A stretch of 64,000 bases of DNA, taken from NCBI GenBank assembly GCA_016713405.1, contig JADJPF010000009.1:1-64000 (forward strand). Direction: 5' to 3'. Positions 17,409 to 26,967 of this stretch are shown piece by piece (positions within the stretch are counted from its first letter, which is position 1; each line of letters starts with the position of its first letter). This DNA comes from Blastocatellia bacterium (GTDB lineage Bacteria > Acidobacteriota > Blastocatellia > Chloracidobacteriales > JADJPF01). A model generated the notes under the pieces. That model did no database searches, had not been told where the DNA came from, and saw nothing but the letters and a program-made list of their open reading frames with translations. The translations under genes and the position numbers were made by a program.

Positions 17409-17876
17409 ATGGCACAAGAAATAGAAAGAAAATTTTTAGTAGTAAACCATGATTGGCGTAATTTGGCTCAAGGGACATTATATAGACAAGGTTATTTATG
17501 TACTACCGCTGAAAGGACTGTGCGAGTCCGTGTTGTAGGAGAGTTGGCTTATTTAACTGTTAAAGGTATCACTCAAGGAGTAAGTAGAACGGAATTTGAA
17601 TATGAAACGCCCCTAACAGATGCAAATCAAATGCTAGATTTTCTATGTGAAAAACCAATAATTGAAAAGTTTAGGTATAAAATTAGTTTTTCTAATCTTA
17701 TTTGGGAAGTAGATGAATATCTAGGAGAAAATCATGGGTTAATTGTTGCAGAAGTTGAACTAACGCATGAAAACCAAGAACTAATTTTACCTAGTTGGAT
17801 AGGTAAAGAAGTTTCTGATGATATTAGATATTATAATGCTAATTTGGTTGCTAATCCTTTTAGCCGTTGGCGATAA
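17409..17876 (+). CDS. CYTH domain protein (inorganic triphosphatase-like)
   Basis: Encodes 155 aa from ATG 17409, chosen because CTTAGGAG lies 8 bp upstream and the family signature EIERKFLV begins right after the start. Other CYTH positions follow: RTVRVRVVGELAYLTVKG, RTEFEYE, IEKFRYKI, WEVDEYLG, LIVAEVEL, which line the triphosphate-binding tunnel with Lys, Arg and Glu. Bacterial single-domain CYTH proteins such as NeuTTM hydrolyse inorganic triphosphate. It stands alone between two terminators or convergent genes. Confidence 0.88.
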   Translation: MAQEIERKFLVVNHDWRNLAQGTLYRQGYLCTTAERTVRVRVVGELAYLTVKGITQGVSRTEFEYETPLTDANQMLDFLCEKPIIEKFRYKISFSNLIWEVDEYLGENHGLIVAEVELTHENQELILPSWIGKEVSDDIRYYNANLVANPFSRWR

Positions 17877-17886
17877 ACTATTGAAT

Positions 17887-20049
17887 TTATTGAGGTAGTT
17901 CTATAGTAATTTTCTCAATTAAGTCGCCTCTCACAATTTTATCAACTACTTCCATTCCTGAAATCACTTGACCAAAAACCGTATAACCTCCGTCTAAATG
18001 TGGTTGTGGCGAGTGGCAGATAAAAAATTGGCTTCCACCAGTATCTTTACCAGAAAGTGCCATTCCAACACTTCCTCTAAGGTAAGAACGCATATTAATT
18101 TCACAACGGATTTGATGACCCGGCCCGCCATTGCCATCACCGCGAGGATCTCCGCCCTGGACAACAAAATTAGGCACAACTCTATGAAATAAAATGTTGT
18201 TAAAGTAACCTTTTTGGGCTAAAGCAATAAAATTTGCTACTGTTAAAGGTGCGTCAGCAGCAAAAAGCTCAAATCTAATTTTTCCTTTTGAAGTTGTTAT
18301 TTCTGCAACAGGAACTTTCTCTATTCCAGCTTGCTTAGTAAGTTCTTCGTAGAATCTGCGATTACGATCCAGTTTTAGAGTCCCAATTTTATCTTCATAA
18401 TTTCCAGCATTAATCATTTTAAGTAAATCTACAGCTTGACGACGCACTAAGTGATCAGGATCTTTTAATGCACTTAGTAAAATGCTATTTGCTTTTGTGC
18501 TAAATTTTGCTAAAGCCATTAAAATAGCTAATTTAGCATCATTCATATTATCATTACTAGATTTTTCAAAAGCCGTAACCAATGCCTTAAAATCTTCCTC
18601 TAAGTTACTGTCCATTAGTAACTCTGCTGCTGTTGCCCGTACAATTATATCTTCTGCCTTTAATTGTTCTCTCAAGATGTTGTTTATATTGGAGAATTTA
18701 GCCTTTTGCATAGCACGTAATATTTCTGGTACTGCTCGCACATCTAAGTTTTTTTCTGCAAATAGCTCATCAAGTGCTTTAATAGCTCTTTCATTAGCTA
18801 TAATGCCTAGTCCAGTAGCAAAGTTAGCTGCTTCCTGCCAAAAATCTTTTTTTAGTTTATTAATTGGGTCATAGTCAAAAAATGCTTCTGCTCCAAATTG
18901 CGCTATAGCAGTTTCAGTTTCTACATTACCTCCAATTATACCGCTAGGCAAAATACGTAAATCTTTAAGAAGTGGTAAAGCTTCCTTGTCTTTTAGCTGT
19001 CCAAGTGTTGTAGCTATTAAGTAAAGCTGATTAAGTTCTGAGTTAAGAGGATTTTTAGCTTCACGATAATTTTTAAGAAGTTCTTGACCTAATTTAATCA
19101 ATGGTTTAACACTTTTTTTATCATTTATTGAGCCTAAAGCGCGGATGACGCTTGCTTGCACTTGTATATCATTATCATTAAGTAAAATTATTAGCGACTC
19201 AACTGCATCTGCTGATTTAGTTGCTCCTAGGGCGTTTGCTGCTGTAGCTCTTACCAAAGCATTTTGGTCTTTAAGTGCTGTTAAAGCTAAATCTATTACA
19301 GTTTTGGTTGCTTTGCCAGGGTTTGCCCGTAAAATTCGCGCTAAACTATTAGCTGCTGTAAACCTAATATTTGCATTAGGTGAAGCTAATTGTTCTGCAA
19401 TTGGTTCAATAGAATTAGGTGAATGTATACGCATAAGTGCAGTTAAAGTAAGTGCTACTAGGTGTTCATGCCCTATTTTTAAGTCTGCTGCTGGTTTAGG
19501 CAAAATATTATTTAATACATTAACTATTCTTTCATTAGTTTCTTCACCTAAGAGAGCTACATTTTCAGGCATACTAGCTATTTTTCCAAGTGCTTCTGCT
19601 GCTCTAGCTCTAACTTCTAACTGCTCACCTTTGCTTAAAACTGTTGCAATTAATACTCTTACACCTCTAACATCTTCTATTTCTCCAAGTGCAAAAGCAG
19701 CATATTCACGTACTTTTGCATTACCATCATCAAGTAAAACTTGACCAACTGGGCCAACCGTACTTCGATCACCAATTCTACCTAAGGTTAAAACAGCTTG
19801 TTTTCTTACACCTGCATGAGAATTGGTTAAATATTGTAGAAAGTCGCTACTAATACCTCTCTCATCTTCCATTTGTCTTAGCCTAGTGTAGATTACTTGT
19901 GCTGAACGATCTCTTTGTAATGTTGGAAACCTCGTGCTTTTACCTATATCTTTTTGGTCAATTGCTTGAGCAGTAACCATTATTGGTAATGTTGCTATTG
20001 AAAATCCTGTTAGTAAAATAGCTGACAGCATAAATTTTTGTTTAATCAT
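17887..20049 (-). CDS. HEAT-repeat protein fused to a C-terminal cyclophilin-type PPIase
   Basis: Encodes 720 aa. A signal peptide (6-28) is followed by about ten HEAT/PBS-lyase-like repeats (45-550; units such as VREYAAFALGEIEDVRGVRVLI and VRATAANALGATKSADAVESLI). A cyclophilin domain follows (about 565-720) with FHRVVPNFVVQGGDP, GSVGMALSGKDTGGSQFFI and HLDGGYTVFG, covering the proline-isomerase active site. It is likely periplasmic: the HEAT solenoid would hold client proteins while the cyclophilin isomerises prolines. Such fusions are known among Acidobacteriota and Planctomycetota (family knowledge). The gene is monocistronic and divergent from gatA. Confidence 0.9.
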   Translation of the reverse strand: MIKQKFMLSAILLTGFSIATLPIMVTAQAIDQKDIGKSTRFPTLQRDRSAQVIYTRLRQMEDERGISSDFLQYLTNSHAGVRKQAVLTLGRIGDRSTVGPVGQVLLDDGNAKVREYAAFALGEIEDVRGVRVLIATVLSKGEQLEVRARAAEALGKIASMPENVALLGEETNERIVNVLNNILPKPAADLKIGHEHLVALTLTALMRIHSPNSIEPIAEQLASPNANIRFTAANSLARILRANPGKATKTVIDLALTALKDQNALVRATAANALGATKSADAVESLIILLNDNDIQVQASVIRALGSINDKKSVKPLIKLGQELLKNYREAKNPLNSELNQLYLIATTLGQLKDKEALPLLKDLRILPSGIIGGNVETETAIAQFGAEAFFDYDPINKLKKDFWQEAANFATGLGIIANERAIKALDELFAEKNLDVRAVPEILRAMQKAKFSNINNILREQLKAEDIIVRATAAELLMDSNLEEDFKALVTAFEKSSNDNMNDAKLAILMALAKFSTKANSILLSALKDPDHLVRRQAVDLLKMINAGNYEDKIGTLKLDRNRRFYEELTKQAGIEKVPVAEITTSKGKIRFELFAADAPLTVANFIALAQKGYFNNILFHRVVPNFVVQGGDPRGDGNGGPGHQIRCEINMRSYLRGSVGMALSGKDTGGSQFFICHSPQPHLDGGYTVFGQVISGMEVVDKIVRGDLIEKITIELPQ

Positions 20050-20240
20050 TCTTTGCCCTCATAATAACCAAATTAGTCAAATAGTTATGATTGTTTACTT
20101 GCACAAGGTGACAGTGTTAACAAAGTTTAGTACGATACTAGACCTTAGATCTAGTCTTTATCAACCTATATTGTGTTGTGAAGTAAGTAGACTATTAATA
20201 ATAGCTCAGACCTTTAGGGCTGGGATTTAAGGAGCAAGTT

Positions 20241-21698
20241 GTGGAGATTGTTGGCTTAACAATAGAGAAACTACATAAAGCACTAAAAAATAAAGAATTT
20301 ACAGTTACAGAACTTTGCCAAACTACCTTTGAACGAATTGAAAAAATTAACCCAAAATTAAATGCTTTTTTAACCCTTAACCAAGAAAAAGCCTTGGCAA
20401 AAGCAAAACACCTTGACCAAGAACTATCAGAGAATCAAGAATTATCACCACTTTTTGGGGTTACTATTGCAGTAAAAGATAATATCTGTACTGAGGGACT
20501 ACGTACTACTTGCGGTTCTAAAATTTTAGAAAACTTTATTCCTCCTTACTCTGCAACTGTTATTGAAAGATTAAATAATGCAGGAGCAATTATAGTTGGT
20601 AAAACTAATTGTGATGAATTTGCAATGGGATCATCAAATGAAAATTCTGCTTATGGCCCAGTCCATAACCCATGGGATTTGTCTTGTGTTCCAGGTGGCT
20701 CTAGCGGGGGTTCTGCTGCTGCTACAGCCGCAAATTTATGTTTAGCTGCGCTAGGGTCTGATACTGGTGGGTCAGTACGCGAACCAGCTTCTTTTTGTGG
20801 TATTTTTGGCCTAAAGCCAACTTATGGAAGAGTTTCCCGTTATGGACTTGTTGCTTTTGGTTCTTCTTTAGACCAAATTGGTCAGTTTGGTAAAACTACA
20901 TCAGATGTAGCTAGGCTTTTACAAGTAGTCTCAGGACATGACCATCATGATGCTACTTCTTCAAATAATCCTTCACAAAATTACTTGTCTGCACTTACCA
21001 CAAATATCAAAGGTTTACGCATAGGAATCCCTAAAGAAGCTTTTGGATCAGGCTTAAATCCAGATGTTAGAATAGCAGTTGAAACAGCAATTAAGAATTT
21101 TCAAGACCTAGGTGCAACTACTGTGGACATCACACTGCCACATTCTGAATATGCTGTTGCTGATTATTATATTATTGCTACGGCTGAGGCTAGTGCTAAC
21201 CTTGCTCGCTTTGATGGGGTACGTTATGGCTTTCGTGCTGAGGGAGCAAAAACTTTATCTGATATGTATCGTCAAACTCGTGACCTAGGATTTGGTGATG
21301 AAGTAAAACGACGAATAATGCTTGGAACTTATGTTTTATCTTCGGGATACTATGATGCTTATTACTTGAAAGCTCAAAAGGTAAGAAATTTGATAGAAAG
21401 AGATTTTCGTAATGCTTTTTCTTACTGTGATATAATGCTAATGCCTACGGCCCCAGTACCAGCTTTTAAGTTAGGAGAAAAAACATCTGATCCACTGGAG
21501 ATGTACTTAGCTGATATTTACACGGTAACATTAAACTTAGCAGGTGTTCCAGGAATTAGCATTCCTTGTGGGTTTTCTTCTACGGGTTTACCTATAGGAT
21601 GTCAATTAGTTGCACCTCATTTTGAGGAACTTAGGTTGTTGCAGGCTGCTAATGCCTATGAACAGGCTTATCCAAACAATAAACAACCTGAAATTTAA
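20241..21698 (+). CDS. gatA: Glutamyl/aspartyl-tRNA amidotransferase subunit A
   Basis: Encodes 485 aa, the standard GatA length, from GTG 20241 with AAGGAG 6 bp upstream. The amidase triad is complete: K79 in AVKDN, S154 (cis-Ser) in GGSSGGSAA and S178 in DTGGSVREP. GatA releases ammonia from glutamine for transamidation of Glu-tRNA(Gln) or Asp-tRNA(Asn) within GatCAB. gatB and gatC are not in the window. It is followed after 27 bp by an unrelated gene. A dependence on GatCAB is relevant to the unusual tRNA set at 54-58 kb, since Gln- and Asn-tRNAs may be charged indirectly. Confidence 0.96.
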   Translation: MEIVGLTIEKLHKALKNKEFTVTELCQTTFERIEKINPKLNAFLTLNQEKALAKAKHLDQELSENQELSPLFGVTIAVKDNICTEGLRTTCGSKILENFIPPYSATVIERLNNAGAIIVGKTNCDEFAMGSSNENSAYGPVHNPWDLSCVPGGSSGGSAAATAANLCLAALGSDTGGSVREPASFCGIFGLKPTYGRVSRYGLVAFGSSLDQIGQFGKTTSDVARLLQVVSGHDHHDATSSNNPSQNYLSALTTNIKGLRIGIPKEAFGSGLNPDVRIAVETAIKNFQDLGATTVDITLPHSEYAVADYYIIATAEASANLARFDGVRYGFRAEGAKTLSDMYRQTRDLGFGDEVKRRIMLGTYVLSSGYYDAYYLKAQKVRNLIERDFRNAFSYCDIMLMPTAPVPAFKLGEKTSDPLEMYLADIYTVTLNLAGVPGISIPCGFSSTGLPIGCQLVAPHFEELRLLQAANAYEQAYPNNKQPEI

Positions 21699-21725
21699 GG
21701 GATAAAATTAATATTTGGAGTTTTT

Positions 21726-23843
21726 ATGGATAGAATGACTCTGGCGGAAAAGTTAGATTATACTCATCGTCGTCTGCTCTCAGCTACAGATCCAGAGCAA
21801 GAAATGGCTGTTTGGAACGAATTTCTTGTTCCTTTAGGACGTGGGGAAACCTTTGCAGAAATGGTAAGGTACTTTACTACTCGCCTAGATGATGTAATTG
21901 GTAAACTCCGACAAATTACGGCACAAAACAAACCTCCTGGTTATTTATCCCGCTTAGAAATTCCTCAAATTTGGAACGCTCTAGCCTGGACTTTAATTGA
22001 AAGAAAACTTCCTGAAATTGGACGAGATTTATTGATTGCACTCTATGAATTTCAGCTAAATCAGCAAGGAGATATGAGGCGAAGATTTTATAAGGGCTTT
22101 AGTTTGCAAAATTTAGGTTGGGCTAATTATTTATTAGGTGATGAATCATCCGCTCGTAAAGTTGTTCGCCTAGCTTTAATTGAAGAAGTTTTTAATACCC
22201 TAGAAATGGATGTTGCTAATCAATTAAGAATAGTTTCTTCTAATCCTGCCTATTTAATGCTTAGGCAAACTCTAAAATGTAGCACTATTGAGCTAAATAA
22301 TTTTGTTAGTTTTGCTCGTGAATATGCCCGTCGTTATCCAGAAAGATGCGCCTATCCAGAAGATTGCCAAATTAATTATTTACGTACATTGAAAAATGGA
22401 ATAGCTATTAATTCTGTTAATGAACTACATCATATTAGTAATTTTAATTATGTTTATTTTTCAATGTTGCTAGATATTCTACGTCGTATTTCAACTGTAG
22501 AAACTATTGAAGCTTGTTTAGCTGACATTTCCACTTATTTATTTAGTACAGTAGATAAATTTACTATTTGTGATGAAGCCGTTCCATCTAATAGTTTTAG
22601 CTTAATGGTTCGTAGTAGGCTATCTACTGATCCAGTGATTGCAAACTTAGGAAATTACTTAGCAGTAGAATGGCGTTATTGGAACAGAGAATTAAAAGTA
22701 GAGGATTTAATTGGTTTAGCAGGTAAGTTAAAATTAACAGGGATAACTACGCTAGTTTTATTTATATGTGATAGTGAAAATAGCTCAAATTTATTTGACT
22801 CAATTAAGTTAAAAACAACTATACAAAGGCTTTATCATCAAGAAAAAATAAATTTAATTATCTTAAAACAAAATGATTTATTAGAAATTGAGCGACGAAA
22901 TACAAATCTTTTAGCATTAATCAAATTACGTTTAGATACTTTAAGTTTTTCTCAACTAGAAGAAACTGATAAACGGTTGCCAGAAGCTAGAATGGAAGTT
23001 CCACCTATGATAGAAATGCGCCCACAACCTTTGTCAGCAATCATTAACCAAAATCAGATGTCGCCAATGTCGTCTTATCAAGCACCACCAATGATGCCAC
23101 AAAATCAAATGGGGCAAATGCCACCACAAATGCCGCCACAAATGCCACCGCCAATGATGCAAAATCAAATGGGACAAATGCCGCCACAAATGCCACCACA
23201 AATGATGCAAAATCAGATGGGACAAATACCGCCACAAATGGTGCCGCCAATGATGCAAAATCAAATGGGACAAATGCCGCCACAAATGCCACCACAAATG
23301 ATGCAAAATCAAATGGGGCAAATGCCACCACAAATGATGATGCAAAATCAGATGGGGCAAATGCCGCCACAAATGCCGCCGCCAATGCCGCCGCCAATGA
23401 TGCAAAATCAAATGGGGCAAATGCCGCCACAAATGATGCCACAAAATATTGGGCCAAGAGACGGATCTAATCTTTCTGCATCATCAAATAAAGCACCTCG
23501 GTTAGTAATTCGTAGCACTTCTACATCTAAAATTGTTGATAATGTTAAAGTTAGTTCTTATAAACCTATGGTTATAAAGCCATCATTTGAAATAAAACCA
23601 TCATTTGACAAACCTTCTTTTTCTGTTAAATCTTCTTTTGAATCTACTAGTGCAGATAAGTCTGTAGAAGTACAAATCCTTAAACCCTGTACAAATTGCC
23701 AGAATCAAACATCCCTAAGTTGTAAAGTTTGCCAAAAAGCTTTTTGTAATGTGCATATAGATGTTTCTTCATTAAAATGTCAAAGTTGTGCTAACCCAGA
23801 AAAAAAGGAAAAAGAGTCGGATAATGTAGATAAATTAGAATAA
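21726..23843 (+). CDS. Large protein with Met-Pro-Gln repeat and C-terminal Cys-rich zinc motif
   Basis: Encodes 705 aa. Residues 1-410 form a helical, TPR-like domain of unknown family (HRRLLSATDPEQE; FYKGFSLQNLGWANYLLGDESSARK). Residues 440-578 are a low-complexity tract of NQMGQMPPQM units. After a Ser/Lys-rich linker with repeated KPSF motifs, the last 60 residues contain CTNCQ..SCKVCQKAFCNVH..LKCQSC, a B-box-like zinc site. It directly precedes two EutN/CcmL genes, so it could be a scaffold that gathers microcompartment cargo through its sticky Met/Pro tract. That role is inference; no homologue is recognised. Confidence 0.6.
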   Translation: MDRMTLAEKLDYTHRRLLSATDPEQEMAVWNEFLVPLGRGETFAEMVRYFTTRLDDVIGKLRQITAQNKPPGYLSRLEIPQIWNALAWTLIERKLPEIGRDLLIALYEFQLNQQGDMRRRFYKGFSLQNLGWANYLLGDESSARKVVRLALIEEVFNTLEMDVANQLRIVSSNPAYLMLRQTLKCSTIELNNFVSFAREYARRYPERCAYPEDCQINYLRTLKNGIAINSVNELHHISNFNYVYFSMLLDILRRISTVETIEACLADISTYLFSTVDKFTICDEAVPSNSFSLMVRSRLSTDPVIANLGNYLAVEWRYWNRELKVEDLIGLAGKLKLTGITTLVLFICDSENSSNLFDSIKLKTTIQRLYHQEKINLIILKQNDLLEIERRNTNLLALIKLRLDTLSFSQLEETDKRLPEARMEVPPMIEMRPQPLSAIINQNQMSPMSSYQAPPMMPQNQMGQMPPQMPPQMPPPMMQNQMGQMPPQMPPQMMQNQMGQIPPQMVPPMMQNQMGQMPPQMPPQMMQNQMGQMPPQMMMQNQMGQMPPQMPPPMPPPMMQNQMGQMPPQMMPQNIGPRDGSNLSASSNKAPRLVIRSTSTSKIVDNVKVSSYKPMVIKPSFEIKPSFDKPSFSVKSSFESTSADKSVEVQILKPCTNCQNQTSLSCKVCQKAFCNVHIDVSSLKCQSCANPEKKEKESDNVDKLE
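23089..23450 (+). repeat. In-frame minisatellite coding for NQMGQMPPQMPPQM repeats
   Basis: About ten diverged units of CAAAATCAAATGGGACAAATGCC type (21-45 bp each) in tandem inside the 705-aa gene. Unit copies are close enough in sequence to expand or contract by slippage or recombination. The opposite strand is open here only because of the repeat. Confidence 0.85.
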
Positions 23844-23935
23844 AAACAGGTTCTTGCCTATGCTAGGTTGTAGAAAAAATGTATTTTCTATTAGAATTGA
23901 GCGATTTTGATTAAACTGCTAATAAATTAAATGAC

Positions 23936-24229
23936 ATGAGACTTGCAAGAGTTATTGGTAATGTAGTAGCAACAATAAAAAATCCAGAATTAATAGGACA
24001 AAGATTGTTAATAATTCAACCTCTTGATGGAGATGGAACGCCTGCTGGCAAGCCAATGATCGCGCTAGATTGTGTTGGAAGTGGGGCAGGGGAATTAGTT
24101 TTTTGGTGTCGAGGTAAAGAGTCATCTTTTCCTTTTATGCCTGATGAAATCCCTACAGATTGCACTATTACAGGGATTGTTGATAGAGTAAATATTGATT
24201 TACCAGAACCAAAGGTTGTTAAACCATAA
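23936..24229 (+). CDS. EutN/CcmL-family microcompartment vertex protein
   Basis: Encodes 97 aa, the canonical length for a BMC-P pentamer. The opening RLARVIGNVVATIKNPELIGQRLLIIQPLD is the family signature, followed by the conserved IALDCVGSGAGELV strand-turn and a C-terminal ITGIVDRVNI strand. BMC-P pentamers cap the vertices of bacterial microcompartment shells. The next gene is a paralogue whose start overlaps this stop (ATAATGA-type coupling). No hexameric shell (BMC-H) gene is in the window. Confidence 0.92.
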   Translation: MRLARVIGNVVATIKNPELIGQRLLIIQPLDGDGTPAGKPMIALDCVGSGAGELVFWCRGKESSFPFMPDEIPTDCTITGIVDRVNIDLPEPKVVKP

Positions 24230-24525
24230 TGATATTAGCAAAAGTTGTTGGAAATGTAGTAGCAACACAAAAGGCTAGCGAGCTAACTGGCGGACGAATT
24301 ATGTTAGTGCAACCGCTGGACTTAGAAGGTAACTTAAAGGGTCAATCCTTTATGGCTTTGGATGCAGTTGATTCTGGCACAGGCGACATAGTTATAGTGA
24401 TACAAGAAGGATGGTCGGCTTCTACGGCTACAACGGGTCGGGAAGGTTATGCCATTGATTCTGCTATTATTTGTGTTGTAGATACAATTGAGCCAGTAGA
24501 AGCACAAAATTTGGAGGTTAAATAA
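24229..24525 (+). CDS. Second EutN/CcmL-family microcompartment vertex protein
   Basis: Encodes 98 aa, paralogous to its upstream neighbour (LAKVVGNVVATQKASELTGGRIMLVQPLD, then MALDAVDSGTGDIV). The last third differs (IQEGWSASTATTGREGYAID), so the two pentamers probably occupy different sites or bind different partners. Start and stop overlap both neighbours, giving a tightly coupled three-gene unit 23936-25301. Confidence 0.92.
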   Translation: MILAKVVGNVVATQKASELTGGRIMLVQPLDLEGNLKGQSFMALDAVDSGTGDIVIVIQEGWSASTATTGREGYAIDSAIICVVDTIEPVEAQNLEVK

Positions 24526-25301
24526 TGCCAAACGAGGATTTAATTAGGCGAATGGCCGACGAGTTAACACGTAAACTACTAAAAAATAATAACCCTCAAC
24601 GTGCTTTTATTATTTTTGGTGAAGAATCTAGTGAACTACTACGTAGTAAAGTATTAAAGTTTCTTCCAAATGAAGAAATTATTGAAAATAATGTAGTTAA
24701 AGAAAAAATAGCTGCTTTGTCTAGTGCTAAAGCTATTATAATAATTGGGCCAAGTATTGATTTAGTCTCAAAAGTTACTTTACTACAAACGGATTGTCCT
24801 ACTTCAGCATTAGTTGTAAAAGCATTATTTGATAATAAGAGAGTAATTATTTTAGCTAGCGGGCCATTAGCAGAAGTAGAAAGTTTAAGGCCAGGCTTAA
24901 GACGTGCTGTAGAAGATTTGCGGTGTAAATTAATAGAAATGGGTATAGAGTTTACGGACTTAGCGGATCTAACACAAATTCTTGATAGTCCAATAGATTC
25001 AACAGCTTCTAAACCAAAAGAAAATATAACTAATCAAAACCTAACCCAAATACAACAAGAATCTATACCATCAATATTAAACCCTATAATGGCACAACTA
25101 AATCAAGGAGCAGCTTCTTATCCCTTACCTGTAATTGTGTATTCACAGCCTCCAATACAACATTTACACCCTTCGCAAATTAGAATTAATCCTGTAAATG
25201 AGTTAGGCGAGTTTGTAGATTTTCTTCAAACCAAACAATGTACAATGGAAAAAGGAAAACCCTGTGATAGCTGCGATATTTGCAATACAGTAGGGTTTTA
25301 A
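24525..25301 (+). CDS. Microcompartment-associated protein of unknown function
   Basis: Encodes 258 aa. The N-terminus (NEDLIRRMADELTRKLL) is an amphipathic helix like cargo-targeting peptides. Residues 40-145 look like a Rossmann/flavoprotein fold with alternating strands (AKAIIIIGPSIDLVSKV; SALVVKALFDNKRVIILASG). After a Pro/Gln-rich linker it ends in CTMEKGKPCDSCDICNT, four cysteines that could bind a metal or Fe-S cluster. No named family is recognised. Translational coupling to two vertex proteins argues for a microcompartment role, perhaps a redox or cofactor-handling one. Confidence 0.55.
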   Translation: MPNEDLIRRMADELTRKLLKNNNPQRAFIIFGEESSELLRSKVLKFLPNEEIIENNVVKEKIAALSSAKAIIIIGPSIDLVSKVTLLQTDCPTSALVVKALFDNKRVIILASGPLAEVESLRPGLRRAVEDLRCKLIEMGIEFTDLADLTQILDSPIDSTASKPKENITNQNLTQIQQESIPSILNPIMAQLNQGAASYPLPVIVYSQPPIQHLHPSQIRINPVNELGEFVDFLQTKQCTMEKGKPCDSCDICNTVGF

Positions 25302-25933
25302 TCCTTAAATAATAAGTAACCTATCAATGCCGTTAAAACAACAAAGCCAATTATTGCAGTAATAAAAAATTGCTGAAATGATTGCTGTAGTTGCTGCATT
25401 TGTGATTGTAGATTGCGAACATCCATCTTTAAGGTTTCTGATTCATTATTCCAGCGTGCTAAATGACCAGAAGCTTGTTTTTGCATTTCTTGTTGTTGCT
25501 GGCTTGCAGTTGTTAAAGCTTCTTGTGCTGTATTAGCTGTAGTACGAAGTTCTGTAGCAGTATTATGGATTGTTGTTACTGTAGCAGTTACTTCGGCTAA
25601 AGTACGCTCAAAAGTAATTCTTTGCTCAGTGCTAGTAGCTACTAATTTTTCAACTTCTTTATCTAAACGATCTCCTAAATTTAACAGTTCTTTTTCTGCT
25701 TTTTCCATTTTGGCAGAAAAGTCAGAAGCTAAAAGCTCTTGAACTTCTTCATGATTTTGCAAACGATCTTCAATACGTCGGAAAGTTTCTCGATTAGTTA
25801 TAGCCTCATCGACATTTTTAATAGCTTCTTTAGTGCGATTAAACGCACGTTGAAAAAAACCAGGTTTTGATGCTTGTTCCTGGCTGTCTAACTCAGAGCT
25901 TTCTGTTAGTAATTTAGGTTTATTATCATCCAT
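25298..25933 (-). CDS. Tail-anchored coiled-coil protein
   Basis: Encodes 211 aa. A charged N-terminus is followed by helical coiled coil over about residues 40-185, including LRTTANTAQEALTTASQQQQ, and a single C-terminal hydrophobic helix (about 190-208) with FKD at the end. It would sit on the inner face of the membrane as a tail-anchored protein. No family is recognised. It overlaps the convergent microcompartment gene by 4 bp. Confidence 0.55.
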   Translation of the reverse strand: MDDNKPKLLTESSELDSQEQASKPGFFQRAFNRTKEAIKNVDEAITNRETFRRIEDRLQNHEEVQELLASDFSAKMEKAEKELLNLGDRLDKEVEKLVATSTEQRITFERTLAEVTATVTTIHNTATELRTTANTAQEALTTASQQQQEMQKQASGHLARWNNESETLKMDVRNLQSQMQQLQQSFQQFFITAIIGFVVLTALIGYLLFKD

Positions 25934-25966
25934 GTTAATTATAAGTTTATACCTAAGCTTTAAAGA

Positions 25967-26494
25967 TTATTTATTAAATTCTATAGTTTTGGCCCATTCA
26001 AGCCATTCTTTTTCAAATGATTCTAAATCTTTTTTTACTATTTCTTCTAGTGTTTTAATTCCATTAGGATCTAGGGTTTGCTGTTGCTTAAAGCGTTGAT
26101 AAAAAGGTTTTAGTAAGTCGTGTTTTTGCAAGTAGTAACATAAATATCGGGCTTGCGCATAATTATAACCATTAGGGTCATCATAAAACTCTGCTTCTGT
26201 TTTGCTAAGAAGAGTTCTTAAACTAACAGTAGAATTGCTATCAATAGCTTTTTTTAGAATTGCATAACGCCAGTTATTTAAGCCAACTATTGAACCTTCC
26301 TCAATACGACTTTGTTCATAAAGCGAAGCAAAACCCTCATTAAACCAAGTTGAAACACCAGGAAAATCAGCATCAAGAATTGAATGAACCATTTCATGTA
26401 CTAAAGTACCACTACCAGTAGAAAAGTTAATTAATATTGCTCTTTCTGCTGAACGATAATAGCCATAGGGGGTTGTCGGGTCTTCATCAAACAA
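25967..26494 (-). CDS. Metallopeptidase domain, C-terminal piece of a split lipoprotein gene
   Basis: Encodes the zinc-peptidase part of a DUF1570-like gluzincin. VHEMVHSILDADFP has the HExxH site and WFNEGFASLYEQ the third ligand Glu about 22 residues later. Upstream codons (VYLTTIYIFKNQSDYNFYSRKLF) remain in frame well before the TTG at 26494, so this is not the real start. Adding one T to the TTT run opposite 26563-26565 fuses it with the piece at 26548-26967 into a lipoprotein of about 310 aa. It has the same architecture as the split peptidase at 12785-14255. Confidence 0.7.
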   Translation of the reverse strand: MFDEDPTTPYGYYRSAERAILINFSTGSGTLVHEMVHSILDADFPGVSTWFNEGFASLYEQSRIEEGSIVGLNNWRYAILKKAIDSNSTVSLRTLLSKTEAEFYDDPNGYNYAQARYLCYYLQKHDLLKPFYQRFKQQQTLDPNGIKTLEEIVKKDLESFEKEWLEWAKTIEFNK

Positions 26495-26547
26495 TTTACG
26501 GCTATAAAAATTATAGTCAGATTGGTTCTTAAAAATATAAATAGTTG

Positions 26548-26967
26548 TTAAATAAACAGGAGAAATGGAACAAAATCCCTATAAAAAGAATTATAACTAG
26601 AACGAATGATATTTTCTTTTACTTCTTGAAGCCGAGTTGCTTTGATATTAGAAACAATAATAAATGGCCCAAAACCAGTTACAGCAAAACCTTTGCCTAG
26701 CTCTTTATGAGCCTCAGAAAGTTGCTTTTTCATATCAGGATTAACCCAATTAGGCGTATGTGCTTCTAAGGGTTCAACGGCAAGACTAAGACGTTGATTA
26801 GGTCTTTGTAAGGAAGGTTTGAGACGAACACCTTTAGGGGGAAGTTTAACTTCGGTTTCTCTGCGATTATTAGGATTTGCACAAGCAAAACAATTAAAAA
26901 TTATTATGGCAATAAGACACCAACGCCAGCTAAAGAAAGATTTTTTTTCTGTAGATGTTTGGTGCAT
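26548..26967 (-). CDS. N-terminal piece of the split metallopeptidase lipoprotein
   Basis: Starts at ATG 26967 (MHQTSTEKK), chosen because a hydrophobic stretch with a lipobox (FNCFAC) follows; an in-frame start at 27042 would bury it. The mature region carries FAVTGFGPFIIVSNIKATRLQEV, the usual N-terminal domain before the HExxH part. The frame is lost at the TTT run opposite 26563-26565 and ends in FVPFLLFI. One inserted T restores FVPFSPVYLTTIYIF and links to the catalytic piece downstream. Confidence 0.65.
   Translation of the reverse strand: MHQTSTEKKSFFSWRWCLIAIIIFNCFACANPNNRRETEVKLPPKGVRLKPSLQRPNQRLSLAVEPLEAHTPNWVNPDMKKQLSEAHKELGKGFAVTGFGPFIIVSNIKATRLQEVKENIIRSSYNSFYRDFVPFLLFI

Noticed and set aside
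23034..23457. Two long antisense frames rich in His/Leu/Trp or Ala/Phe
   Set aside because: They exist only because the MPQ-coding minisatellite is free of stops in all frames.
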